Assembly (NCBI GenBank): GCA_963662155.1
Contig: OY759262.1
Span: 58,071,333-58,135,332, forward strand
DNA: 64,000 nucleotides
Source of the DNA: Lamellibrachia columna
Lineage: Eukaryota; Annelida; Polychaeta; Sabellida; Siboglinidae
Reading direction: 5' to 3'
A program made the position numbers and the translations under genes. Positions 53,401 to 59,990 of this stretch are shown here, in pieces. The notes below the pieces were generated by a model that worked only from the letters and a program-made list of their open reading frames with translations, was not told where the DNA came from and did no database searches. The stretch's first letter is position 1, and every line of letters begins with the position of its first letter.

Positions 53401-56400
53401 TAAACCGTTTGTGTATATTACATAAACTAATCATACACTGCAGATTTGAACATCAACAAACTGGATTTGCGATGAGCTATTGAGGAGTGTATTTTAATAT
53501 TAATAATGTCATGGCAAATCTGTCCAAGTGTGGTCAAATTCTTTTGACTGTAGCATTAAGTACTTACTGAATTTCGACCCGGACTCTACTGATGATGTTG
53601 TCACAAAGTTGGTCGCCAGGTCCTTCAGATACTCCTGGCGAGTTCGGACTGCCATCGCAGTGAACTTCTCCGACTTATGCACTGCGTTCTCAGCATTAAT
53701 GGCTGCAATAATCAACAGAAAACATACAGAAAGTGTCCAAAACTAAATGTCAACTACCTGTAAAAGAAGCAAGATCATACAATGTTATATGGCTGCTTTT
53801 ATTACATTTTATGTTTTTGTCTGGCCTGTTCGTTGCGTTCTGGTCATTATACACAATTAGGTCAGTTCAAGGTCAGCAGGTGCATTCTAGTCTTGATACA
53901 CAATTACAGTGTATGTCAATTCAGGGCAGAAGTTTTCATGTACGGCAGAGGTGACTGGTGCACCATACAAAAATCCAGAAAAGAATTAACCTCAAAGGTT
54001 CATTACTGGTGTTTTTGCTTTGGTTGGTAACCTTGTTAAATCTAGTTAAATGTGAAGACGTTGTACCTTTGGTGAGAAGGAATTCCTTGAACTCGGTTGA
54101 GTTGGTGAAGACTGGGCCCTCAGGAATGGCTGGCCCAAATGTTGGCACGTCCTTTGAACGCGACACGGCCATGCTACAAAAAACAACATCAACAGAATCA
54201 ATTACAGCATCTGTAATTAATTACAGTGCTCCGTAAACACATTTTCAGGCAAAAAAATTATAGGTGACACACCTTGCCTGACAGCCCTTCCATTCCGACA
54301 TGTCAACAAATGTTTTGTCGCCACACAAGGCTAGCAGGTGTGACAAGACAGGACACATGATACAAGTAAACGCTGGTGTACGTCGGATTGCTTACAACAA
54401 AACATTGCTATCAACAAACAATTTTACAAAACAAACACAAGTGAACAAATACAAAAAATTTACTAATTTCACTGCTAGGAAAATCAACAGTTTCTCAACC
54501 GTGTTCAGATCAATACATACAATAACACTGACTTGTACTTGAAATGGTCATGTTGGAGGTCAGAAATGTGACTTGTGACACTGACCTGTATTTGACATGG
54601 TCTGTGGTCTGTGTTGGGGTCATCAGAGTGTGACCTTTGACACTGACTTGTACTTGACGTGGTCTGTGTTGGGGCCACTAGAATGTGACCTTTGAAACTT
54701 ACCTGTACTTGACGTGGTCTGTGTTGGGGTTGTGTGTGCGCACTATGATGAAGACGTGCTGGAAGTGAGAACGCACAGTCTTCGGGGTGAATGGCAGAGC
54801 TCCGGGTTCCTGGAACACTATCGTCACGATGTCATTGCCGATGTGCCGTTTCCGTAGCAACTGCAATCCAACAATAAACACACAAGTCAACAATGTGCAA
54901 CATCTAAGTGCAACCTGAAATGAGTAAAGACAATTTCTGATTACATAATGTAATGCTACACCAGAATGTTCTGGTTGGCGTCATTCACTCGAGCAAGTAC
55001 GTCACAAACAGCGAGCTGCAGGGGGTGTGGCCAAAACTGTCGGACAAGATCAGAGAGCAAGATGCGTTTTGCAGGCCACTGCTACAGGAGTGAGAATGAG
55101 TCAGTGTCTCAACTGACATGCTGGGTACGAAAACACGGAGCGAGGAAACCAGGGGAACCTGCACTCGCATTGAAACAGAGAAAATTAAGACGGCAATGTA
55201 AGATAGTAAATACGACAGGCCATTATGATTCGTAGAACTCACTTATAATGTAAGAAGCAATGAATTGGTGATTTTCTGAGCTACCCTGACAGTAACATAC
55301 CTGTTGCTTGTTACTTGGTGTATATGGCAGCATGGTAGAAACGTGGAACATGATGCCATAGCTGTGGAAGTCCGTGTACAAGGAATGATCTCCTGTTGAA
55401 TCAGCTGCAACACGACGTCACATCTCTAAAGTCACGCATCAGTGACACAACAAGTTTCTAGCAAACTATATACATCTGGTATTCTATACAACACTGAGAG
55501 AGCAAAATCATTTCTAACTCTATCAATATTTTTTATCCTTCAAATTAGTTAAAGTTTAAGTAAATTTACGTTTTAAATAAAAGAAATGTCATGAATGCAT
55601 ATATACAATGAACATGTTTTTAACCAGTAGCAGATTACTCACTTTTACAGTCGAGTCCTCCCCGGTAGTGGTCAAAGTCTTTCAAGACAACTTTCTGGCC
55701 AATACAGCTCAGGAATTCCTCAAAGGCTGGACTTGACCATTCTGGAAAAAGGCAGAGAGCTGACCTCTGATGTATGTGCAAAACCTGAATTTATTTAGTG
55801 AATAGCTGGTTAATTTGTGTGCATGCGTGCAAGTGTACATGTGTGTGTGCATGTGTGTTTAAACCATTAATTAATTGTAATAAGCTATCAAACTATCAAA
55901 CAGCTATGCCATATTCAGCTGATTCCCAACAAGATGGCAACATTCATTCGATCTGTTCAAACAAAATGAAGTTTTAATCGGACATCTAGTAATGAAGTTT
56001 ACACATGAAACCTGGATGGCCAGGAAAACGTAAAAAATTAAAAAACATCACATGTCAAACAGAAAATGCATTCTGATATAATTACTTTTAATTATGAAAA
56101 TAGTAACTATTCCTGAGAATTCTACTGTGAAACAGATGCAAAATGTAAATAAATTATGTCCAGTTTATCATCCACAGTCCAGCACCCGTCCATAGCAGAT
56201 TTTATCTTCCTGGAAGTAGCCCGAATGTGGGTCACTCATCAGGGCATGGGAGCCCCAGCCACTCACACAATGTGGGTCACTCATCAGAGCATGGGAGCCC
56301 CAGCCACTCACAAAATGTGGGTTACTCATCAGAGCATGGGAGCCCCAGCCACTCATACAATGTGGGTCACTCATCAGAGCATGGGAGCCCCAGCCACTCA

Positions 56401-59207
56401 CACAATGTGGGTCACTCATCAGAGCATGGGAGCCCCAGCCACTCATACAATGTGGGTCACTCATCAGAACATGGGAGCCCCAGCCACTCACACAATGTGG
56501 GTCACTCATCAGAGCATGGGAGCCCCAGCCACTCACACAATGTGGGTCACTCATCAGAGCATGGGAGCCCCAGCCACTCACACAATGTGGGTCACTCATC
56601 AGAGCACGGGAGCCCCAGCCACTCACACAATGTGGGTCACTCATCAGTGCATGGGAGCCCCAGCCACTCACACAATGTGGGTCACTCATCAGAGCATGGG
56701 AGCCCCAGCCACTCACACTATATGCACCACTTATTAACTTAATTACGCGTGTCCTCAAGGCACTCTTAGGCCAACACTCTTCCGAAACTAGGCACTTAAC
56801 ATAGAGACTATCGACGTACATTCGCAGGTCCCAACTTTGGCCCTGAACCTGCATACTTTGACCTATCAAGGTCACATCTCCATCACTGATGTGAACACAC
56901 TGTGGTGGCATCAGTCATTGAGTTTGCAGTCCAAAAACCATATAGCAGGTGGTGGTGGTTTTATCGTCACCATATTTTGCCAAAGCTCAATTATTCCAAT
57001 AGCACCACCTAGCTAGTTAAACTGGCATTAATGCACATTGACATTATTGTGAATATGAGACCCAGGCAGCGTGGCGAGTAGTGTCTCGGTAGCCATGTCA
57101 GGTCAGTTAAACCATATTAAGCTGCCCATTTTATAGTTCTTATGTGTCATTGCATAAAGCACATACATCAATTGTCATAAGCGAACTAATATAATGGTTT
57201 TGTACACCCGGCAAGTTCATTGCATGGAGCGTCACGTTTATGTTTATTCAACTGATTAACAATATGCGCATTATCTGAAACCCAATGCTATGTACAGGGG
57301 GCGTGGGCAGGTTTGAACCAATGCGAAATACCATACTTTTTTTTACTTTACAAACTTGTGAGACCATCCCCAACACTAAGAGGGCATTCCAACTGACCGT
57401 TGTTGTACATTTCTTCCTCGCTGGACTGACCCTCTCTGCAGTACATTACTCCAATCTTGTAGTTCTTGGTAACCTTGACAACAAAACAAACATATCTATG
57501 TCATACTACATAGTATATTGTATACTATCAACTGATTGGCATGTATTGATTTGATTGAGAACCAGACCCAGTGCGATGCTGAAACTTTGTTTTGGAAACC
57601 TTTTCAGGAGGTGTGGCAGGAGCTGGCAGCTAGTAGGAACTGGGAGGTGGGCCCTCAGAACTGGTGGGAGATGGGAGGAGGTGTGGCAGGAGCTGGCAGC
57701 TAGTAGGAACTGGGAGGTGGGCCCTCAGAACTGGTGAGAGATGGGAGGAGGTGTGGCAGGAGCTGGCAGCTAGTAGGAACTGGGAGGTGGGCCCTCAGAA
57801 CTGGTGGGAGATGGGAGGAGGTGTGGCAGGAGCTGGCAGCTAGTAGGAACTGGGAGGTGGGCCCCCAGAACTGGTGGGAGGAGGTGTGGCAGGAGCTGGC
57901 AGCTAGTAGGAACTGGGAGGTGGGCCCTCAGAACTGGTGAGAGATGGGAGGAGGTGTGGCAGGAGCTGGCAGCTAGTAGGAACTGGGAGGTGGGCCCTCA
58001 GAACTGGTGGGAGATGGGAGGAGGTGTGGCAGGAGCTGGCAGCTAGTAGGAACTGGGAGGTGGGCCCCCAGAACTGGTGGGAGATGGGGGTTGAGACTCC
58101 TGTCACACCCACTCTCTATGCAAGAAGAAATTTAATGCAAGAATAACTAGCTAGCTAGTAGCTAAATTTACTTGATTTAATACCTTGCTAAATATAGCTT
58201 TCATAGTACACACTTGTTATCACCAACAAAAAAGGATAGCAAAAATCATGGCTTAGCCAAATGAATAATAAACACATGAAATATTTCGAAAACACAAAAG
58301 TTTTGGGTGAACGTTCTTGTGGATTTAAATGATCAAATCATCACTAACAGTGCATTGCCGATGTAAACAAACCTAAACAAATATCAACTGTACAGACGAA
58401 TCAACAGTCACACACACACCCCCTGTTCGTCGACCTTCGTCAGCTGTTCACAAGTCTTCGTTCCCGTGAGTGCCTGGCGGAGACACGCGGTGTTCAAGTC
58501 AGGAACTACAAAGTCGAGGATCTCCTTGGCGGGCAGACCGCGAGTGCTGCTCAAGCGGGATGTTGACGGGATGACGTCCTCTGCCACACAGCCTCGGAAG
58601 GTCGTCAGCTATCGTGTATAGAGGTCACGCATTTCAAGAATACAGCTCAACGTATTTAATTATTATTGTTAACAGATATTAGATTTAGAAGAAGCATGCA
58701 GGGATTGCCTGTGCCAACATGTAAAATCTTTCAGATGAATCAGCAGACGTTTAGGTGTTTTAATACAGTAATTAAAATTTCTAAAGGAATTTACTCTCTT
58801 GTTGTGGGACATAATATGGTAAAAACAACTTTAAAAAGAATTTAATCTCTGACAGTGTGACATCACAGCATTCTTCTTCCGGCTTTCAACACTGTTATTC
58901 ACTGCTATTTATCATTGTTAATTATCGACTCTCGAAAAGCATATTTACACATTTATGTACAACACCCTCTGTCTTCATGATCAGACAGAATAGTCTACAG
59001 TAATCTCACTTTGAAGAACCCATCACATCAATCTTCCACCCACCTCTGGCGTCCGCACAATGATCCTGTATTGGAAGTAGCCTGTCCCTCCTCCCCCTCC
59101 CTCCGTCTTCCTTCCCTCGTTCTCCCATTCATCCACAACCTTCTCCCTCTTAATGCTGACAGCCACTGGACCAAGGTGGTCGTCAATGCCAAACAAGTTC
59201 TGGTGAT
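29337..59207 (-). CDS. SIPA1L: SIPA1L-family RapGAP/PDZ protein, 23 exons, 5' end outside window
   Basis: Twenty-three exons on the minus strand join with matching phases at every junction and give about 1193 codons ending in TGA at 29337-29339. In order they encode a pre-GAP region ([20 protein letters not shown]), a RapGAP domain ([11 protein letters not shown], then [10 protein letters not shown] with the presumed catalytic Asn thumb, [10 protein letters not shown]), a PDZ domain ([10 protein letters not shown]), a Ser-rich middle, the LQRTLSDES and LVDAARAFE motifs, and a C-terminal coiled coil. This order is that of vertebrate SIPA1L1-3 (about 1700-1800 residues), so roughly 600 N-terminal residues are missing to the right. 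Family members activate GTP hydrolysis on Rap small GTPases and act at cell junctions, the actin cortex or postsynaptic sites; those roles come from family knowledge. I see no frameshift or internal stop. Which vertebrate paralogue is closest cannot be decided by eye. Confidence 0.95.
30243..30645. repeat. 13-bp minisatellite, about 31 units, abutting SIPA1L exon 22 donor
   Basis: Plus-strand unit CTCCACCTACTCG/A; on the gene strand each unit reads GGAGCGAGTAGGT or GGAGTGAGTAGGT. The unit touching the exon is GGAGCGA plus GTAAGTGG, the real donor. All forward frames stay open because 13 mod 3 is 1. Confidence 0.96.
30638..30731 (-). CDS. SIPA1L: SIPA1L exon 22: start of coiled coil
   Basis: It encodes [20 protein letters not shown] followed by QELER, with heptad-spaced Leu/Val. 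The acceptor is GCACAG. The donor GCGA followed by GTAAGT opens directly into a 13-bp minisatellite made of GCGAGTAGGTGGA-like units. Confidence 0.94.
31239..31401 (-). CDS. SIPA1L: SIPA1L exon 21: linker before coiled coil
   Basis: It encodes [20 protein letters not shown], a [14 protein letters not shown] run and TSKS. It is low in conservation but sits between two certain exons with both phases fitting. The acceptor is AAACAG and the donor GTATGT. Confidence 0.85.
31488..32042. repeat. 13-bp minisatellite, about 43 units, in SIPA1L intron
   Basis: Unit GGCAAGTGGGCAA with a frequent GGG to GGA variant. Open in most frames on both strands, giving six long spurious proteins (for example [13 protein letters not shown] cycling). 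Confidence 0.97.
32500..32642 (-). CDS. SIPA1L: SIPA1L exon 20: LVDAARAFE motif
   Basis: It encodes [20 protein letters not shown] and [20 protein letters not shown], matching [21 protein letters not shown] of the family. The acceptor is CTTCAG and the donor GTAAGA. Confidence 0.94.
32890..32990 (-). repeat. dispersed intronic repeat family, inverted copy
   Basis: The minus strand reads TTTCGATAATTTTAC, CTCTTGTTAAACCAACTG and CTATTCATACACTACC. Confidence 0.55.
33081..33295 (-). CDS. SIPA1L: SIPA1L exon 19: LQRTLSDES motif
   Basis: It encodes [34 protein letters not shown] and [10 protein letters not shown]. Vertebrate members carry HRTLSDESI and REHFFTSR in the same order. The acceptor is TTGTCAG, part of a 20-bp repeat array, and the donor is GTATGA. 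Confidence 0.93.
33296..33412. repeat. 20-bp tandem repeat, about 6 units, containing SIPA1L exon 19 acceptor
   Basis: Gene-strand unit TGTATTTGTCAGGGTGATGT. The authentic acceptor TTTGTCAG plus GGTGATGC is the last member, so repeat homology runs into the first bases of the exon. Confidence 0.93.
34020..35060 (-). mobile_element. LINE C-terminal relic expanded into a minisatellite
   Basis: On the minus strand the right flank reads [17 protein letters not shown] and the left flank reads [12 protein letters not shown] and [20 protein letters not shown], the conserved end of a LINE RT. Between them the [10 protein letters not shown] segment has been amplified (34200-35021). Confidence 0.75.
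34200..35021. repeat. 37-bp minisatellite, about 22 units
   Basis: Gene-strand unit GGTCACTTGGTGCAGATGGA then GGAGGACGATGTGGGCA, coding [10 protein letters not shown] in one frame. Frames cycle every 37 codons, giving three long but spurious minus ORFs. Confidence 0.97.
35111..35184. repeat. 37-bp direct duplication
   Basis: CAATTGGACTAGTCTACCTG followed by CCCGGGGGGTGATGCAA, twice. Confidence 0.95.
35600..36509. repeat. 45-bp minisatellite, about 20 units
   Basis: Unit contains GGCTCTCAGCACCACTGCCT and GTTGTAGGATGTAATACTTG. The length is a multiple of three, so both strands hold a long in-frame repeat: [15 protein letters not shown] on plus, [15 protein letters not shown] on minus. It lies deep inside a SIPA1L intron; I see no evidence that it is exonic. 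Confidence 0.95.
37040..37721. repeat. complex tandem repeats next to SIPA1L exon 18 donor
   Basis: Short units of the form TTCACAAGACTTACYRAATGATACACCAG grade into three copies of a 103-bp unit starting at 37504, 37607 and 37710. Each 103-bp unit carries GTAAGTCTTGGTGAACATCG on the gene strand, identical to the start of the intron. Confidence 0.9.
37722..37905 (-). CDS. SIPA1L: SIPA1L exon 18: Ser-rich region with EDLxRLI motif
   Basis: It encodes [16 protein letters not shown] and [20 protein letters not shown]. The QEDLMRLI stretch corresponds to EEDLKKLIDLE of SIPA1L1. The acceptor is CCACAG. The donor GTAAGTCTTGGTG is repeated upstream in the minisatellite of the same intron. Confidence 0.9.
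40065..40160 (-). mobile_element. LINE/SINE 3'-tail remnant
   Basis: ATTATTATTATTAT then TTTATATAGCGCCC ... CAGGCGCTTTACATG. The same tail style (TTATTATT, TATAxAGCGC, GCGCTTTACA) ends other LINE pieces here, so it marks a minus-oriented insertion. Confidence 0.5.
40540..40865. repeat. 34-bp minisatellite, about 9 units
   Basis: Unit CACCTCAGTAATACAGCCAC then CTCACCATTATGGT. Confidence 0.95.
41377..42264. mobile_element. non-autonomous pogo/Tigger-like DNA element, 888 bp
   Basis: The left end CAGTTGAGCCTCATTATGAC and the inverted right end CAGTCGCGCCTCGTTATTGC form imperfect terminal inverted repeats, each flanked by TA (41375-41376 and 42265-42266), the Tc1/mariner target site. CAGT-GxxCCTCxTTAT is typical of the pogo/Tigger group. 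No transposase remains. Confidence 0.7.
42275..42450 (+). repeat. dispersed intronic repeat family, copy
   Basis: Shares ACAAGTTACCC, TTTCGATGATT, TTTATTAAAC and CTGCACATAATAC in order with copies at 49846-50005 and 53325-53500 (same strand) and 32890-32990 and 61715-61800 (opposite strand). Confidence 0.6.
42506..42656 (-). CDS. SIPA1L: SIPA1L exon 17: Ser-rich region
   Basis: It encodes [20 protein letters not shown] and [17 protein letters not shown]. Its first codon is completed by the single G ending exon 16 and its last by the first G of exon 18. The acceptor is TTTCAG and the donor GTAAAT. Confidence 0.85.
43237..44695 (-). mobile_element. Penelope-like element, degenerate, with inverted flanks
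   Basis: Reading leftward: [51 protein letters not shown] (RT core), [13 protein letters not shown] (expanded to a minisatellite), [28 protein letters not shown], and [20 protein letters not shown] with [10 protein letters not shown], the GIY-YIG endonuclease region. That order is diagnostic of Penelope-like elements. A perfect 27-bp inverted repeat (43237-43263 and 44669-44695) plus CTGCGTAGAATGAC arms bound the element. The N-terminal RT is missing and there are frameshifts and stops, so it is dead. Confidence 0.9.
43893..44050. repeat. 16-bp minisatellite inside Penelope-like element
   Basis: Unit GTATTGGTCTGTATGG, about nine copies with TAT/TGT alternation. The minus strand reads [15 protein letters not shown], so it has grown from the conserved THTDQY codons. 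Confidence 0.95.
45021..45378 (-). CDS. SIPA1L: SIPA1L exon 16: largest exon, Pro-rich
   Basis: The largest exon in the window (358 bases). It encodes [15 protein letters not shown], then two near copies of a 10-residue motif ([20 protein letters not shown]), then [24 protein letters not shown] parallels KWYDGD of vertebrate SIPA1L1. The acceptor is TTGCAG and the donor GTAAGT. Confidence 0.87.
45756..45820 (-). CDS. SIPA1L: SIPA1L exon 15: microexon-sized linker
   Basis: A 65-base exon encoding [20 protein letters not shown]. The phases of both neighbours fit exactly. The acceptor is GGACAG and the donor GTGAGA. Confidence 0.8.
45959..46010. repeat. (ATGG)n microsatellite
   Basis: About twelve GATG units in a SIPA1L intron. 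Confidence 0.96.
46351..46616 (-). CDS. SIPA1L: SIPA1L exon 14: disordered region
   Basis: It encodes [40 protein letters not shown] and [17 protein letters not shown]. The YVSVEEK stretch resembles the IYVTVSS segment of vertebrates. A second open frame ([10 protein letters not shown]...) exists but does not fit the neighbouring phases. The acceptor is TTCAG, the donor GTAGGC. Confidence 0.85.
46625..47010 (-). mobile_element. LINE 3' end in SIPA1L intron
   Basis: The minus strand reads [16 protein letters not shown] and [12 protein letters not shown], the WNSLP C-terminal motif of CR1/Jockey-like RTs. It is followed by a tail with GGCGCTTTACAAACTTTAG and AATAATAATAA. Confidence 0.75.
47300..47990. 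repeat. 43-bp minisatellite, about 15 units
   Basis: Core CTTGTTTCTTATAGCCATAA then GAAGCTTGTTATTCAAACRGTCA, with small indels between units. Confidence 0.95.
48180..48338 (-). CDS. SIPA1L: SIPA1L exon 13: Ser/Pro-rich region
   Basis: It encodes [19 protein letters not shown] and [15 protein letters not shown]. It directly follows the PDZ exon in a compatible phase. Local conservation is low, as expected for this disordered region. The acceptor is CTGTAG and the donor GTAAAC. Confidence 0.85.
48591..48619. repeat. AT/AC microsatellite
   Basis: Short (AT)n followed by ACAC. Confidence 0.9.
48655..49093. mobile_element. possible small inverted-repeat element
   Basis: CTAATAAATGTACACC at the left and its near inverse GGTGTACGCTTATTAG at the right, 439 bp apart. 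No target duplication was confirmed. Confidence 0.35.
49172..49202. repeat. (AT)n microsatellite
   Basis: About fourteen AT units. Confidence 0.93.
49268..49521 (-). CDS. SIPA1L: SIPA1L exon 12: PDZ domain
   Basis: It encodes [40 protein letters not shown] and [18 protein letters not shown]. The QLGF carboxylate-binding loop of the PDZ fold is intact. It ends PPFEDGTPR before the donor GTAAGG. This is the best single diagnostic exon for the SIPA1L family. Confidence 0.98.
49846..50005 (+). repeat. dispersed intronic repeat family, copy
   Basis: TTTCGACGATTTTAAC, CGACTGCACATATTAC and CATGCACTGCAAATCTG match the family. Confidence 0.6.
50047..50161 (-). CDS. SIPA1L: SIPA1L exon 11: post-GAP domain
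   Basis: It encodes [20 protein letters not shown] and [17 protein letters not shown], the segment just before the PDZ domain. The acceptor is TTGCAG. The donor is GAG followed by GTGTGT, a weak consensus like exon 2. Confidence 0.95.
50277..50540 (+). mobile_element. LINE RT C-terminal fragment in SIPA1L intron
   Basis: It encodes [20 protein letters not shown] and [10 protein letters not shown], the RAFSVAAPKLWNSLP motif of CR1/Jockey-like RTs, then ends AGGCACTACAGAACTTTTAT with TATTATTAT. It is antisense to SIPA1L. Confidence 0.82.
50855..51000 (-). CDS. SIPA1L: SIPA1L exon 10: post-GAP domain
   Basis: It encodes [20 protein letters not shown] and [10 protein letters not shown]; vertebrates have a DVIGWTSTDNS segment here. 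The acceptor is TTAAAG and the donor GTGGCA. Confidence 0.94.
51030..51430. repeat. 27-bp minisatellite, about 15 units
   Basis: Unit AACAATGTCCCCCGTGTTGC then AACAMTA. It begins within about 30 bp of the exon 10 acceptor but does not include it. Confidence 0.95.
51580..51740 (-). mobile_element. LINE/SINE 3'-tail remnant
   Basis: AATAATACATAATAATACAT then TTTTATATAGTGCAG ... GTGCTTTACAAAA, the same tail layout as 40065-40160. Confidence 0.45.
52660..52757 (-). CDS. SIPA1L: SIPA1L exon 9: basic linker
   Basis: It encodes [17 protein letters not shown] and GGLVWNVQ, corresponding to the KKKEK-rich linker after the GAP core. The acceptor is TTTCAG, the donor GTTAGT, ending in phase 0. Confidence 0.92.
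52925..53190. repeat. 26-bp minisatellite, about 10 units
   Basis: Unit ATGACATGCTAGCTCTAGTA then CCCACT; alternate units carry AACAGG instead of GACATG, suggesting a 52-bp higher-order unit. Confidence 0.95.
53325..53500 (+). repeat. dispersed intronic repeat family, copy
   Basis: CGCAAGTTACCCCAC, TTTTGATGATTCTACC, CGTTTATTAAACCG and CATACACTGCAGATTTG match the family. Confidence 0.6.
53568..53702 (-). CDS. SIPA1L: SIPA1L exon 8: end of RapGAP core
   Basis: It encodes [20 protein letters not shown] and [13 protein letters not shown], among the best conserved pieces of the family. The acceptor is TTGCAG and the donor GTAAGT. Confidence 0.96.
54067..54173 (-). CDS. SIPA1L: SIPA1L exon 7: RapGAP domain
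   Basis: It encodes [19 protein letters not shown] and FKEFLLTK, matching the family's VAVTRSRDVPSFGPPIP segment. The acceptor is TTGTAG and the donor GTACAA. Confidence 0.96.
54526..54740. repeat. 53-62-bp repeat of SIPA1L exon 6/intron boundary, 4 copies
   Basis: On the gene strand each copy contains GACCACGTCAAGTACA-like exon sequence followed by a donor-like GTAAGT or GTCAGT and CAAAGGTCACA. The exon edge (54703) is the first transcribed member; decoy edges lie near 54648, 54586 and 54533. Confidence 0.88.
54703..54860 (-). CDS. SIPA1L: SIPA1L exon 6: RapGAP catalytic segment
   Basis: It encodes [34 protein letters not shown] and [10 protein letters not shown]. The Asn of HIGND is the position of the catalytic asparagine thumb in Rap1GAP. 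The acceptor is TTGCAG and the donor GTAAGT. About 27 bases of the exon end plus the donor are repeated three further times in the following intron (see 54526-54740). Confidence 0.97.
55304..55404 (-). CDS. SIPA1L: SIPA1L exon 5: RapGAP domain
   Basis: It encodes [12 protein letters not shown] followed by [16 protein letters not shown], nearly identical to vertebrate SIPA1L. The acceptor is TTGCAG, the donor GTATGT, ending in phase 0. Confidence 0.96.
55643..55741 (-). CDS. SIPA1L: SIPA1L exon 4: RapGAP domain
   Basis: It encodes [20 protein letters not shown] and [12 protein letters not shown]. The FDHYRGGLD stretch is the family's FxxYRGGLDT motif at the start of the catalytic fold. The acceptor is TTCCAG and the donor GTGAGT. 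Confidence 0.94.
56226..56727. repeat. 45-bp minisatellite, about 11 units
   Basis: Unit GTGGGTCACTCATCAGAGCA then TGGGAGCCCCAGCCACTCACACAAT. In frame on both strands ([15 protein letters not shown] on plus, [15 protein letters not shown] on minus) because 45 is divisible by three. Intronic. Confidence 0.96.
57398..57473 (-). CDS. SIPA1L: SIPA1L exon 3: entry to RapGAP domain
   Basis: A small 76-base exon encoding [20 protein letters not shown] and EMYNN. It equals the family segment around KVGILYC...EEEMYNN. It starts in phase 0 after GTCAAG and ends one base into a Glu codon before GTCAGT, which the next exon completes. Confidence 0.93.
57604..58092. repeat. 70-bp minisatellite, about 7 units
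   Basis: Contains GGAGGTGTGGCAGGAGCTGG, CAGCTAGTAGGAACTGGGAG and GTGGGCCCTCAGAACTGGTG; one unit is 12 bp shorter. Confidence 0.95.
58420..58608 (-). CDS. SIPA1L: SIPA1L exon 2: pre-RapGAP helical region
   Basis: Sixty-three codons beginning [17 protein letters not shown] and containing [17 protein letters not shown] and LTKVDEQG, matching the family segment just before the GAP domain. The acceptor is GATAG. The donor is non-canonical in its downstream bases (GGGG followed by GTGTGTGTG), so the splice site lies at the edge of a short GT run. Confidence 0.93.
59044..59207 (-). CDS. SIPA1L: SIPA1L exon 1 of window: pre-RapGAP region
   Basis: It encodes [20 protein letters not shown] and ends with YRIIVRTPE, strongly conserved in the family. 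The acceptor is CTGCAG. The donor is GAG followed by GTGGGT. It starts with the last two bases of a codon and ends in phase 0. A Glu/Gly-rich insert ([13 protein letters not shown]) sits in the middle. The preceding exon was not found before the window edge. Confidence 0.93.
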
Positions 59208-59229
59208 CTGCAGTAGAAAGCAAGATATG

Positions 59230-59610
59230 CATATTTAATGTTTAATAATTTATAAAGCACTAAGTCTATTCACTGATATTCTATGGTGCTCTACATAATA
59301 AAAACTGAATAATAAGATAACAGTATTACATGATACCTAGAATAAAACAATTAATTAAAATGTATGTAATTAATAACTTATTTGTATAACCACTATGTTA
59401 AATAACGAATCTTCAATATGCTCTTTAAAAAATTTACATCTCCAATGGTCCTTATATCTTGGGGTAGGCCCTAATGTGTTCCAAAGGTTCAGTGCTGCGA
59501 CATTGAATGGGTGATGACCCAGAGTCTGGTGTTTTATCCTTGGCACATCAAGGGTTAATATACCACTGGGCATCAGTCCATTTTTTTATATTTCTGACTG
59601 TGACCATTTC
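59230..59610 (-). mobile_element. LINE RT C-terminal fragment with 3' tail
   Basis: The minus strand reads LTLDVPRIKHQTLGHHPFNV and AALNLWNTLGPTPR, the C-terminal WNxLP region. The downstream tail AGAGCACCATAGAATATCAG ... TAGTGCTTTATAAATTATTA defines the 3' end. It lies just upstream of SIPA1L exon 1 of the window. Confidence 0.78.
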
Positions 59611-59887
59611 TGTAAAATACTGGGACCATGACCATGTAATGCAATTGAATGTCAATAAACACATCTTGCATTTGTTTCGGAACTCGACTGGCAGCCAGTG
59701 GAGTCATTCATTCATATTTGCCAACTCTACGGAACACCGGGCTGTGTTTTGCTCCAGATCTGTAGTTTAAACATATCTCTACAATGTCACAAATCACACA
59801 TGACTTTTTTCAGTCCATGACATTCTGAGCATTCTTCTCAAGAACCACATTTCTGTTGTTTTTATGTCTTTTATTTAGTCTTTGATC

Positions 59888-59990
59888 ATGATTCACATAG
59901 GGGGTCCATATACAGCAAAACTTATGATTCACACAGGGGGTCCATATACAGCAATACTTGATTCACCCAGGGGGTCCATATACAGCAATA
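59888..59990. repeat. short tandem repeat, 3 units
   Basis: Unit GATTCACACAGGGGGTCCAT then ATACAGCAAWACTT. Confidence 0.9.

Noticed and set aside
57285..57554. 89-codon plus-strand frame over 57.3-57.5 kb
   Set aside because: Shadow of SIPA1L exon 3 on the other strand.
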